From the NCBI GenBank assembly GCA_963509715.1, contig CAUPCB010000018.1, positions 1 to 28,697 on the forward strand: 28,697 nucleotides of DNA, written 5' to 3'. How positions within the stretch are numbered: position 1 is the first letter of the stretch; the number at the start of each line of letters is the position of its first letter. The translations under genes and the position numbers were made by a program. Below the pieces are notes generated by a model, which was not told the origin of the DNA, ran no database searches, and saw nothing but the letters and a program-made list of their open reading frames with translations. This document shows, piece by piece, positions 14,377-23,202 of the stretch. The stretch is from JABCPE02 sp963509715. GTDB lineage: Bacteria > Bacteroidota > Bacteroidia > Flavobacteriales > Weeksellaceae.

Positions 14377-15750
14377 TTATTTTTTCAAAGAATCTTCTAA
14401 CTTCTTGAAATGGTTATATTTATCCATATTGTCTAAATTCATGTAGATTCCTTTCAGAGTACTTACTACTTCTACATTTTTAGGCTCGATGGAATGCCAT
14501 TTTTCAAGATAAGGAAGAGCTTTTTTGAAGGTTTCTCTTCTCTTTTCCATCAATTTATTCATTTCATTGATTTTCTTAGCTTTTTGGAAAGCTCGGATTT
14601 GCTCCAATGTCTTTTCATCATCCTTTAAATGAACTGCATAAGCCAAACCTTGCAATGCTAAAACATAGTTTCCATCAATCTCTAATGCCTTTTTGAATGA
14701 TTTTTCAGCATCCGCCAAAGTAGCATTATCTTGACTTTGCAAGAAACCTAAATTATACCAAGATTCCTTGTCATTAGGGTTTTTAGCAACTTGATTTTTA
14801 AGGTTTTGGATAAATTCTGAAGTTTTTCCAGATCTGTAATAAGCAACTCCCTGTAATTCTGACAATCTCTGATTGTTAGGGAATTTTTTAAGTCCTTTTT
14901 CTATCAAAACCAAAGCTTCATCATATCTTGCAGCATCCACCAAAAGTCTTATGTTTGATTCATATAGCTCTAGTTCTACGCTCGGAGTCGATTGAGTTTT
15001 TAGGTCTTTGTATTCATTTGAACCAGATTTTTTAATCAGTTCAAAAGAGTTTTTGTCAAAAGACTGAACCTGCCCAGTTTTCACATCTGTCGCCAAATAC
15101 TGAGTCGTAACTCCTGTATACCCACTGTTAGTCAAACTGTTATAAATCTCTATCGCTTCATTATTCTTTCCAGCCGCTTGATAGTTTATCCCTGCGTAGT
15201 AAAGATAAGTTTTATCCTCGTTTCCTACGGCTTTCAGTAAGTTGTATACTTCTTCGTATTTTTCTGCTGCTTTGTTGTAGTTTTTAGCTTGATAAGCTTT
15301 GTAAGCTTCATCACTTGCAGATTTCAAAAGCGGATTTACAAAACTATTTACTTTTTCAGTAGTTTTTGGCGTGTAGTTCTCAACTTTTAATCCTTGTATT
15401 CCACTTTTTTCAGCAGCTTCTTTTCCTACAAAGAATACTTTCTTTTTATCGCTGTTTTTACCTGTATAAATCGTTTTTAAATCTGCAATTTTCCCTAAAA
15501 GAGCAGCTCCTTCTCTCGTTTTTCCTTCTTTTATCAATAAAACTCCTTTCGCGTAATAATATTCCTCCAAAACTGATGGTTCGAGCAGATACAGCTGGTC
15601 GTTCAATAGACCTTCAGCCTTTGAAATTTCTGCTTTAGCTGCTGCTATATCGTTTTTTTCTATCGCTTTAGAAGCATTTTGGATTTCTTTTTTCTGTGCA
15701 AAAGCGAATGACGCACTCACTAATGCTAAACTTAAAACTATTTTTTTCAT
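14377..15750 (-). CDS. exported tetratricopeptide-repeat protein
   Basis: 457 residues. MKKIVLSLALVSASFAFAQ is a signal peptide with likely cleavage after AFA, so the protein is periplasmic. The rest is helical with several TPR units, for example KAYQAKNYNKAAEKYEEVYNL, YYAGINYQAAGKNNEAIEIY, EALVLIEKGLKKFPNNQRL, and AEKSFKKALEIDGNYVLALQGLAYA. It probably scaffolds protein contacts in the envelope; no enzymatic domain is seen. It starts 25 bases after gyrA in the same direction, with a strong terminator behind it, so the two share a transcript. The link to gyrase seems positional rather than functional. Confidence 0.9.
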   Translation of the reverse strand: MKKIVLSLALVSASFAFAQKKEIQNASKAIEKNDIAAAKAEISKAEGLLNDQLYLLEPSVLEEYYYAKGVLLIKEGKTREGAALLGKIADLKTIYTGKNSDKKKVFFVGKEAAEKSGIQGLKVENYTPKTTEKVNSFVNPLLKSASDEAYKAYQAKNYNKAAEKYEEVYNLLKAVGNEDKTYLYYAGINYQAAGKNNEAIEIYNSLTNSGYTGVTTQYLATDVKTGQVQSFDKNSFELIKKSGSNEYKDLKTQSTPSVELELYESNIRLLVDAARYDEALVLIEKGLKKFPNNQRLSELQGVAYYRSGKTSEFIQNLKNQVAKNPNDKESWYNLGFLQSQDNATLADAEKSFKKALEIDGNYVLALQGLAYAVHLKDDEKTLEQIRAFQKAKKINEMNKLMEKRRETFKKALPYLEKWHSIEPKNVEVVSTLKGIYMNLDNMDKYNHFKKLEDSLKK

Positions 15751-15775
15751 GTTAATGATAATTTTTTATTTAATT

Positions 15776-18295
15776 CTATTCTGAAACATTTTCTGTGTTG
15801 CCGGTGTTTTCACCTTCCTCAGTTTGCTCTTCGGCATCTTCCACATCTTTATCCATTTCTACTTTTGCCACCGCCGCGATTTCATCACTTCCTTTTAGGT
15901 TGATAAGTTTCACCCCTTGGGTATTTCTTCCCATCACGCGGAGTTCTTCCACTGCCATACGGATAGCCACACCAGATTTATTGATAATCATCAGACCATC
16001 TTCATCTGTTACATTTTGTATCGCGATGAGTTTACCTGTTTTTTCAGTGATATTCAGGGTGATAACTCCTTTTCCACCTCTATTGGTAACTCTGTAATCT
16101 TCCACCGCTGTTCTCTTTCCGTAACCTTTTTCGGAAACAACTAAAACAGACTCTTTCTCCAAATCATTAGCGATAATCATACCGATTACTTCGTCATTGT
16201 CCTCTAATGTGATACCTCTCACCCCGATAGAAGTTCTTCCCACAGCTCTTACTTTTTCCTCTGGGAAACGGATACATTTACCATTTTTGGTTGCTATCAT
16301 GATTTCGGATTCACCTGTTGTCAGTCTTGCTTCTAAAAGCTGGTCATCTTCACGAATTTCTATGGCATTTACCCCATTTACTCTCGGTCTAGAATACGCC
16401 TCTAATGAAGTTTTCTTGATAACACCATTTTTGGTAACCATCACCACATACATGCTGTTTACATAGTCTGCATCTTTCAGGTCATTGGTTCTGATGTACG
16501 CCTTGATTTTATCATCTGGCTCAATGTTGATAAGGTTCTGCACCGCCCTTCCTTTGGCTGTTTTAGAGCCTTCTGGAATTTCGAATACGCGCAGCCAGTA
16601 ACATTTTCCTTTCTCTGTGAAGAACATCATATACTGGTGGTTGGTAGCAGATACGATGTATTCTAAGAAGTCTTCATCACGGGTCGTTGCGGCTTTATTA
16701 CCTACACCTCCCCTAGACTGCACTTTGTATTCAGAAAGCAGAGTTCTCTTAATATACCCTGCATGAGAAATCGTAAGTACCACTTGCTCATTTGGGATAA
16801 TGTCTTCTATGGACATTTCACCACCAGAATAGTCTATTTCTGATTTTCTTTCGTCTCCGTATTTTTCTTTGATTTCAAGAAGTTCATTCTTGATAATTTC
16901 AAATCTTCTGCCCTCATTAGATAGGATATCTTCTAAATCAGCGATAACCTTCATGATTTCCTCGTATTCATCACGAATTTTATCCAATTCCATTCCTGTA
17001 AGACGAGCAAGTCTTAAATCAAGAATAGCCTGAGCTTGAATTTCAGAAAGTTCAAATTCCGCTATCAAACCTTCCTTCGCCGCCTGCGGATTAGCACTAT
17101 GTCTAATAATCGCTATTGCTTTATCCAGCGTATCTTGAGTAGCAATCACCCTCATATACCCCTCCAAAATATGAGCTCTTTCTTTTGCTTTTTTCAGCTC
17201 GTATTCTGTTCTTCTGGTTACTACATCATGTCTATGCTCTACGAAATTGTAGATAATATCCTTTAAATTAAGCTGTTGCGGTCTTCCACCAACCAGCGCA
17301 ATATTATTGATACTAAATGAAGTCTGCAGAGCTGTATACTTATATAATAGGTTAAGCACCACATTCGGAATTGCATCGTTTTTCAATTCATAAACCACAC
17401 GAAGTCCCTCTCTGTCAGATTCATCACGGATTTCATAAATTCCTGGTATTTTATCCTCTTTTACTAGTTCTGCCGTTCGCTCTATCATATCTGCCTTATT
17501 CACTTGATAAGGCACCTCTGTTACTACGATAGCATTTCGGTTTCCTATTTCCTCAAATTTCACTTTTCCTCTCAGCACCACTCGCCCTCGCCCTGTATGG
17601 AAAGCATCTCTCACACCATCATAGCCATAGATAATTCCTCCTGTAGGGAAATCTGGAGCAATGATGTGTTTCATCAGTTCATCTATGGTAATATCTCTGT
17701 TATCAATATATGCACAAATAGCATCTATACTCTCGCTAAGGTTATGCGGAGCCATATTAGTAGCCATCCCTACCGCGATACCAGAACTTCCGTTTACTAA
17801 AAGTGTAGGAATTCTCGTAGGAAGAACCGTAGGCTCTTTAGTGGTATCATCAAAGTTATTCTGAAAATCAACCGTTTCTTTATCTAAATCAGAAAGAATT
17901 TCATCTGAGATTTTTTTCAGCCTTGCTTCCGTATAACGCATCGCTGCTGGAGGGTCGCCATCCATAGAACCGAAGTTCCCCTGTCCATCGACCATAGGGT
18001 ATCTCAAGCTCCACGGCTGCGCCATACGCACCATAGCATCATATACAGAGCTGTCTCCGTGAGGGTGGTATTTACCCAAAACATCCCCTACGATTCTGGC
18101 TGATTTCAAATGTTTTTTATTGGAAAAAACTCCCAAATCATACATACCATACAGAACCCTTCTGTGAACGGGTTTCAGACCATCTCTTACATCAGGCAAT
18201 GCACGGGAAACAATCACCGACATCGAATAGTCTATGTAAGAGGACTTCATTTCATCAACAATGTTGATAGGAATTAACTTTTCTCCTGCGTTCAT
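15776..18295 (-). CDS. gyrA: DNA gyrase subunit A
   Basis: 839 residues. It is the breakage-reunion subunit of gyrase and introduces negative supercoils together with GyrB (not in this window). The catalytic tyrosine is Y121 in AAMRYTEARL. The quinolone region reads HPHGDSSVYD at 77-86. Serine 82 and aspartate 86, which correspond to E. coli S83 and D87, are both present, so the common resistance changes are absent. The C-terminal six-bladed pinwheel starts near residue 510. Its GyrA-box position reads QSRGGVG instead of QRRGGKG, and a later blade has NRGGKG. An acidic tail ends the protein (about 25 residues rich in Asp, Glu and Thr). Confidence 0.97.
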   Translation of the reverse strand: MNAGEKLIPINIVDEMKSSYIDYSMSVIVSRALPDVRDGLKPVHRRVLYGMYDLGVFSNKKHLKSARIVGDVLGKYHPHGDSSVYDAMVRMAQPWSLRYPMVDGQGNFGSMDGDPPAAMRYTEARLKKISDEILSDLDKETVDFQNNFDDTTKEPTVLPTRIPTLLVNGSSGIAVGMATNMAPHNLSESIDAICAYIDNRDITIDELMKHIIAPDFPTGGIIYGYDGVRDAFHTGRGRVVLRGKVKFEEIGNRNAIVVTEVPYQVNKADMIERTAELVKEDKIPGIYEIRDESDREGLRVVYELKNDAIPNVVLNLLYKYTALQTSFSINNIALVGGRPQQLNLKDIIYNFVEHRHDVVTRRTEYELKKAKERAHILEGYMRVIATQDTLDKAIAIIRHSANPQAAKEGLIAEFELSEIQAQAILDLRLARLTGMELDKIRDEYEEIMKVIADLEDILSNEGRRFEIIKNELLEIKEKYGDERKSEIDYSGGEMSIEDIIPNEQVVLTISHAGYIKRTLLSEYKVQSRGGVGNKAATTRDEDFLEYIVSATNHQYMMFFTEKGKCYWLRVFEIPEGSKTAKGRAVQNLINIEPDDKIKAYIRTNDLKDADYVNSMYVVMVTKNGVIKKTSLEAYSRPRVNGVNAIEIREDDQLLEARLTTGESEIMIATKNGKCIRFPEEKVRAVGRTSIGVRGITLEDNDEVIGMIIANDLEKESVLVVSEKGYGKRTAVEDYRVTNRGGKGVITLNITEKTGKLIAIQNVTDEDGLMIINKSGVAIRMAVEELRVMGRNTQGVKLINLKGSDEIAAVAKVEMDKDVEDAEEQTEEGENTGNTENVSE

Positions 18296-18443
18296 TTATT
18301 TTTATTAAAGTTATATGAATCAGTGCTTTATGCACCACTATTTACATCTATTTTTTCTTTTCTGCGATGAGAAATAAATAACATGGCAATTTATGAAAAT
18401 TTGATTACTTTTACAAAAAAATTAAGTTAAAAATTTCACAAAA

Positions 18444-18752
18444 ATGGCAATACTCAGCATCACTTTTCACACAGAAGAACACAAGATAAATGATTGGAAT
18501 TCCTTTTTAGAAGAAGAACTTTTAGCAATTATCAAAAATTTCAGCAGGAAATACATCATTTCCGAAGTTGAATCAGAAATGCTCTCCGAAGGCAAAAACA
18601 CCAATATTTTATTATTCTTTGATAATCAATCAGATAGAATTTATTTTTTAGAAAACGAACTTCCTCATATTTCAAATAAAATTTTTGATAAATTCAGCGA
18701 AAGTGTATTGATTTTCAATACTTTTCTAAACAAAATAGAATCAAACATCTAA
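18444..18752 (+). CDS. small conserved protein, DUF4286-like
   Basis: 102 residues, soluble, no signal peptide. It opens with a beta strand (AILSITFHTEE), then W18 and a helix, and has LLFFDNQSDRIYFLENELPHIS and the ending VLIFNTFLNKIE. This order resembles DUF4286, a ferredoxin-like-fold family common in Bacteroidota whose function is not known. It is divergent from gyrA across 148 bases (18296-18443). In those I see only AT-rich sequence with an imperfect TACTTTTA box at 18406-18413 and no clear hairpin. Its last 12 bases overlap the end of the broken HD gene on the other strand. Confidence 0.7.
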   Translation: MAILSITFHTEEHKINDWNSFLEEELLAIIKNFSRKYIISEVESEMLSEGKNTNILLFFDNQSDRIYFLENELPHISNKIFDKFSESVLIFNTFLNKIESNI

Positions 18753-19391
18753 GCCCGAATTCCATTCTTTATAGAACTGCTCCAAAAACACCAGCATAAA
18801 ACTATGCCTTTCCTCTGCTAATTCCCTGCCTTTATCAGTATTCATAAGGTTTTTCAGCAGGAGCAGTTTTTCATAAAAATGATTGATTGTCGTGCCGTTG
18901 GATTTTTTATATTCTTCCTTGGTCTGATGGACATTCGACTGAATATCAGGATTATAAATCGGATTATTTTTATACCCTCCAAAATTAAAAGTCCGCGCTA
19001 TCCCGATAGTCCCCATCGCATCCAGTCTATCCGCATCCTGCACGATTTCAAGTTCTTTGGTCTTTTCTATCGTTTCGCCTTTATTTTTAAAGGAAATATG
19101 TTTGATGATAAATAAAATCTGCTCTATCTTCTGGGCTTCCATCCCTATTTCCTTGAGGAATTTTTATGAAATCTCAAGCGCCAAGGTTTCAACTCCATTA
19201 TGAAATTTTGGGTCGGCAATATCGTGTAATAAAGCCGAAATTTCCACAATTTCTTGATTGCAGTTTTCTGTTTTGGCAATGAGTCTTGCAAGTCGCCAAA
19301 CCCGCTCGGTATGGAACCAATCATGCCCTGCCTCTGCTCCTTCCAAGGTTTTCTTTACAAAATCTATGGTCAGAGATATATTTTGGTTCAT
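18741..19391 (-). pseudogene. HD-domain phosphohydrolase interrupted by an in-frame stop
   Basis: The same reading frame runs from ATG 19389-19391 to the stop at 18741, 217 codons, broken only by TAA at codon 76 (19164-19166). Before the stop are HDWFHTERVWRLARLIA and the metal-binding ALLHDIAD (H56, D57). After it the frame continues KFLKEIG and MEAQ, then the YedJ/YpgQ-family motif VQDADRLDAMGTIGIARTF (117-135). Homologues have a charged residue at the stop (...EKFLKEIG...), so a single change such as GAA to TAA is enough. Either fragment alone lacks half of the metal site. It follows the nuclease gene by one base. Restart at ATG 19140-19142 is possible but would give a domain without the HD pair. 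Confidence 0.85.
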
Positions 19392-19392
19392 T

Positions 19393-22074
19393 TTAGTTTT
19401 CTTTAAATGGAATTTCAGGATTTAATATTTCTAAAATAATGTTTTTAATGGAATTCATACAGACGCTAATATTCTCATTGTCAATATTTTCATTATCATA
19501 AAGCTTCAAAGTCTGAACACCCTTCCCTATTTCCGCAAAACTCCAAATGCCGCACTGCAGCCGATTAACTGCAAATCTTTCGTTATGTAAGACCATATAC
19601 GCATAAATACTCAACTGTAAAGCCTGTTTACTGTCCGCACTGCTCATGAAATCTTCCAGTTTTTCCTCCTTTGGTTTCATGGAAAGATTTTTAGCTTTTG
19701 CAGTTTTAAAATCTATCACCCGCACCACTCCATTTAGGCGGTCTATACGGTCTATATAACCGACAAAGTTAATTTTTTCACCATTTTCATCCAGCAAAAA
19801 CTCAGCATTAATACCATTTTCTAAACTTATGATTTCTAAAGAGTTACCAGCTTTAATTAAACCTAAATCATAATCCAAAATATGCTCTACCACCTTAGCA
19901 GCCATAGATTTATGAATGTAGTTCATTCCTCGTTCATAGAGCTCTGGCTGATGTTTAAGTTTAGAAATCGCCTCCTTAATCGCTTCATCTATTTTTGGTT
20001 TTAAATCTTCTATATCGCTTTCTTTCAGTATTTTACCTTGTAATTCTCCATACAACTCCTCCAAAGCATAGTGTACCAAATTCCCATAGTTTCGCTGCGA
20101 AAGTTCTTCTTCTATCTCCTCTGTTTCCTTTGCTTTTAAGATGTTATTCAAGTAAAAATCTATCGGATTATAGAGGTAAGAAATCAAGTGTGATGCCGAA
20201 ATCCTATCCTTCCACTCATTTAGTTTCTCTAAAACTTTTTCTGTTTTTTCTATGATTATTGGCTCCTGCAAAATCGGTTCAGAGGTATTTTCTATCACGA
20301 TATGCTCCATTTTATGAGGACTTTCCATCTCCATTTGGGTAATAAATCTACTTTTCTCGCCCGTATTCACTCCAGAACCTAAAGCATTGTATAACAGATA
20401 GATATTTTTAGCATTTTGCAGCAAACGGTAGAAATGGTAGGCATAAATACTATCATTTTCCAAGAAAGTATTTAGCCCAAAATTCCTTCTCACATCGAAC
20501 GGAAGATAAGTGTTCTGCGTATTTCCCAGCGGCAATTTTCCTTCATTGACAGAAAGCAGAATAATATTTTCAAAATCTAAAAGACGAGTTTCTAAAAGCC
20601 CCATAAACTGGAGTCCCTCAAGTGGTTCGCCCTGAAAATCCAAATTTTCTAAATTGACAAGCTGATTCATCAAAACCTCCAGCGCATCTATAGAAATCTC
20701 AAAATCATAGTCTTTCATATGATTTTTTAGAATCTTAAATGTCGTTTCAAAAAGAGAAACATTTTCATATAAAATATCATCTATTTCTCTGAATTTCAAC
20801 TGATAACAAAAATTAGACAAATCTTCCAGCAGCTCAGCAGCTGTTCTCTTCTCAAAAAGCTGAAAATAAGAAAGCTCACCCAAATGCTCCTGCATCATTT
20901 TTTTCGAGATATAAACGATGTTTTCGTCTTCGATTTTAGCTGTGAACAGGTCTATTATTTTTTTATCTTCTTCATTATCTGGAAACTCTTCCAAAACCGA
21001 AAAAACATCCAAATAATAGTAGGATTTATCATTTTTTTCAAGCTGTTTTTGTAGGTAAAAAAGCTTCTTAATCGCCCCGCTGAAACCAAGATTTTTGATA
21101 GGAAACCCCATCGTGATATTCAGATTATCCACAAAACTCACCGCGTCCAGACTCGGCAGAAGCAGGTTTTCATCTAACAAAACAACCGCCGTTTTAGAAT
21201 AATTTTCTTTTGAAATTTCTTGTAAAATTTCAGGCAGAATTTTGGTTTGGGCTACATTCCCTGCAACCTCATAAACCTTGATGTTTTTCTCTTCACAAAA
21301 ACTATTTTCTATCCACTGGAATTTTCGGTTTTCATTAAATTCCTTCCAGTGCATATGTTTTCGCAGAAACTTTCCAGCCTCCTGTTTTAGGTCTTTTATG
21401 TAGTATTCATCTGCTTGAAAAAAACATTCTGCTTTCCCTTTTTGGAGCAGTTCTCTAATCAGTTTTTCCTCCAAAGGCGTAAGCGCATTGAAACCACAAA
21501 AAACAAATTTTGTTTCCGTTTTCTCTTCGAAATCACTTATTTTCTCTCTCACCATTTCATGAATCATCCCATCAGTCGCCCAGCCTTTGGCTTGGAGGTT
21601 TTCCTTTAATTTAGGTAAAAAAACATTCATCTTTTTCCAAAAATTAAGGTTCCGTTTCCTTGCATTGTCTCCATCTCCCAGTGTTTCGCCCCAGTTTTTA
21701 ATTCGCTCATCATCTAGCATATATTCCAAAACAGCTTTGTCCTCCTCGCTGAATTTGAGCATATCATCCCAGTCTTTCAGCAAAGTAGGAAACCATTTTA
21801 GGAAGTTTTCCAAAGTTTCTTCGGGATAAATTTTCTTATAAACATCATACCCAAAAAGCCACAGAGATATTCCCTGAATGTGCTGTTTTCCAGATATTTT
21901 CTTAATCAATTCATCCACAGTAAAAAACTCAGGCAAAAAACCTTCGTATTTCTGCTCTTTTAGGATTTGTTTCAAAAAAACTACGGGCCTTTTCCCTGGT
22001 AAAATGACTACTGTTTGGGATAAATCCGAAGTTTCTGATAATAATTCTGAAATAATTTTTGAGAGAAATTTCAT
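19393..22074 (-). CDS. AddB/RecB-like PD-(D/E)XK nuclease with inactivated helicase-like region
   Basis: 893 residues from ATG 22072-22074; the two extra codons of the longer frame need TTG. The N-terminal part resembles the helicase-like half of AddB (VVILPGKRPVVFLKQIL near 22-38; LSVNEGKLPLGNT near 517). The C-terminal nuclease shows GNLVHYALEELY, then GYIDRIDRLNGVVRVIDFKTAKAK at about 772-795 with the D...D-x-K catalytic set, then QLSIYAYMV. It probably works with an AddA/UvrD-type helicase encoded elsewhere in double-strand-break resection. I see no C-terminal cysteine cluster for the iron-sulphur site of classical AddB. The HD pseudogene follows after one base. Confidence 0.85.
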   Translation of the reverse strand: MKFLSKIISELLSETSDLSQTVVILPGKRPVVFLKQILKEQKYEGFLPEFFTVDELIKKISGKQHIQGISLWLFGYDVYKKIYPEETLENFLKWFPTLLKDWDDMLKFSEEDKAVLEYMLDDERIKNWGETLGDGDNARKRNLNFWKKMNVFLPKLKENLQAKGWATDGMIHEMVREKISDFEEKTETKFVFCGFNALTPLEEKLIRELLQKGKAECFFQADEYYIKDLKQEAGKFLRKHMHWKEFNENRKFQWIENSFCEEKNIKVYEVAGNVAQTKILPEILQEISKENYSKTAVVLLDENLLLPSLDAVSFVDNLNITMGFPIKNLGFSGAIKKLFYLQKQLEKNDKSYYYLDVFSVLEEFPDNEEDKKIIDLFTAKIEDENIVYISKKMMQEHLGELSYFQLFEKRTAAELLEDLSNFCYQLKFREIDDILYENVSLFETTFKILKNHMKDYDFEISIDALEVLMNQLVNLENLDFQGEPLEGLQFMGLLETRLLDFENIILLSVNEGKLPLGNTQNTYLPFDVRRNFGLNTFLENDSIYAYHFYRLLQNAKNIYLLYNALGSGVNTGEKSRFITQMEMESPHKMEHIVIENTSEPILQEPIIIEKTEKVLEKLNEWKDRISASHLISYLYNPIDFYLNNILKAKETEEIEEELSQRNYGNLVHYALEELYGELQGKILKESDIEDLKPKIDEAIKEAISKLKHQPELYERGMNYIHKSMAAKVVEHILDYDLGLIKAGNSLEIISLENGINAEFLLDENGEKINFVGYIDRIDRLNGVVRVIDFKTAKAKNLSMKPKEEKLEDFMSSADSKQALQLSIYAYMVLHNERFAVNRLQCGIWSFAEIGKGVQTLKLYDNENIDNENISVCMNSIKNIILEILNPEIPFKEN

Positions 22075-22133
22075 ATTCAATTATTTATATAAAAGCAATA
22101 ATTAAAAGCTATAACAAACTAACAATCAATTAC

Positions 22134-22769
22134 CTATGAATTAAAATTTCCTTTTGATAAATACACCACTTTTTTGGTATCAAAAAATTCTTCTTCAAAA
22201 TAATTTTTCAGCTGAAAAATCTCACAGCGAAGCCCTGCCAGCTCCTCCGCCAAATCTCCTCCTTTGAGGTAAAGTACGCCGTTGTGTTTTTCATTGAACT
22301 GTTCTTTTTCAAATTTTCCCTTCAACCATCGCAAAAACTCAGGCATCTGGGTAACAGCCCTGCTCACCACGAAATGAAACTTCTCTTTCAGTTTTTCAGC
22401 TCTTCCATGCACTGCGGTCACATTTTTCAGCCCAAGTCCCTCTGAAACAGCTTCCACCACTTTTATTTTCTTGCCGATGGAATCTATCAGCGTAAAACTC
22501 ACCTCTGGGAAAAGGATAGCCAGCGGAATCCCAGGAAATCCGCCTCCTGTGCCGACATCCAGCACCTTTGTACCATCAGCAAAAGGCATTACTTTGGCAA
22601 TTCCGAGCGAATGCAGAATGTGCTTTTCATAAAGCCCATCCATATCTTTTCGGGAAATGACATTTATTTTCTCGTTCCATTCGGTGTATAGCTGTTCCAG
22701 TTTTTCAAACTGCTGTTTTTGTTCATCTGTGATTTCTGGAAAATATTTTAAAATAAGTGATACAGACAT
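22134..22769 (-). CDS. rsmG: 16S rRNA (guanine527-N7)-methyltransferase
   Basis: RsmG/GidB, 211 residues, usual length. It methylates N7 of G527 in the 530 loop of 16S rRNA with S-adenosylmethionine. The N-terminal helical part contains YTEWNEKINVISRKDMDGLYEKHILHSL (about 29-55), typical of the family. The SAM-binding motif VLDVGTGGGFPGIPLAI lies at 69-85, the acidic loop is TLIDSIGKKIKVVEAV, and VVSRAV begins motif IV. It is single-copy, with a TATTTTTG promoter element upstream and a terminator of the previous gene before that. Confidence 0.96.
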   Translation of the reverse strand: MSVSLILKYFPEITDEQKQQFEKLEQLYTEWNEKINVISRKDMDGLYEKHILHSLGIAKVMPFADGTKVLDVGTGGGFPGIPLAILFPEVSFTLIDSIGKKIKVVEAVSEGLGLKNVTAVHGRAEKLKEKFHFVVSRAVTQMPEFLRWLKGKFEKEQFNEKHNGVLYLKGGDLAEELAGLRCEIFQLKNYFEEEFFDTKKVVYLSKGNFNS

Positions 22770-22788
22770 TTTTTAGAATTGATTTTTA

Positions 22789-22796
22789 CAAAAATA
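22789..22796 (-). promoter_or_regulatory. candidate rsmG promoter, -7 element
   Basis: The minus strand reads TATTTTTG, 20 bases before the rsmG ATG, fitting TAnnTTTG. A TTTG at 22815-22812, 15 bases further upstream, could be the -33 box but lies inside the preceding terminator arm. Confidence 0.4.
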
Positions 22797-22799
22797 CAT

Positions 22800-22834
22800 A
22801 AAAAACTTCGACAAAGCGGTGCCTTGCCGAAGTT
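22800..22834 (-). terminator. terminator of the aspartate aminotransferase-DUF4180 unit
   Basis: In minus-strand RNA 22834-22822 pairs with 22816-22804 over 13 positions (two G-U pairs) around a 5-base loop, and the stem runs into a U tract. It begins 20 bases past the DUF4180 stop codon. Confidence 0.8.
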
Positions 22835-22853
22835 AATTTTATTTAGATAAAAT

Positions 22854-23201
22854 TTATTTTAATCCATCTTCAACAGTAGTAACAAAATTAATTTGGTTTC
22901 CTTTGTTACTCTCAAAGATAAAATCATTTAGACTTTTACTTTCATATTTCTCAAAATCACCAATAATAGCTAATGGCATAGAATATTGAGAAAACTTTTG
23001 AAGAATATTTCCAGCGATTTTATTCTTTAACTCGAAAAAATCTGAAATTATATTTTCTTCATGAATGATGAGTTTATCAAACCCTTGGTAAGACATATTG
23101 CCTATCAAATCTACAGCATCCTCAACAGTCTGTAAGACAATATTATCCGATATTATTTCGGCAATTTTTCTGTCATCAATCGTATGGATTTTAATTTCCA
23201 T
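22854..23201 (-). CDS. DUF4180 (STAS-like) protein
   Basis: 115 residues, soluble. The stretch KLIIHEENIISDFFELKNKIAGNILQKFSQY (43-73) and then AIIGDFEKYESKSLNDFIFESNKGNQINFV (78-107) is the DUF4180 signature. It has an alternating beta-alpha pattern like STAS/SpoIIAA-type domains, but the function of the family is not established. It starts one base after the aminotransferase stop codon and is followed by a strong terminator, so the two are cotranscribed. Whether they are functionally linked is unclear. Confidence 0.88.
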   Translation of the reverse strand: MEIKIHTIDDRKIAEIISDNIVLQTVEDAVDLIGNMSYQGFDKLIIHEENIISDFFELKNKIAGNILQKFSQYSMPLAIIGDFEKYESKSLNDFIFESNKGNQINFVTTVEDGLK

Positions 23202-23202
23202 T

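Noticed and set aside
15795..17864. Several plus-strand open frames of 75-100 residues opposite gyrA
   Set aside because: They are serine- and isoleucine-rich reverse-strand shadows of a long conserved gene.
16000..18100. Possible quinolone-resistance changes in GyrA
   Set aside because: The residues corresponding to S83 and D87 are the sensitive-type Ser and Asp.
18296..18443. Possible regulatory RNA or paired promoters between gyrA and the DUF4286-like gene
   Set aside because: Only AT-rich sequence and one-mismatch -7 boxes are visible; no convincing structure.
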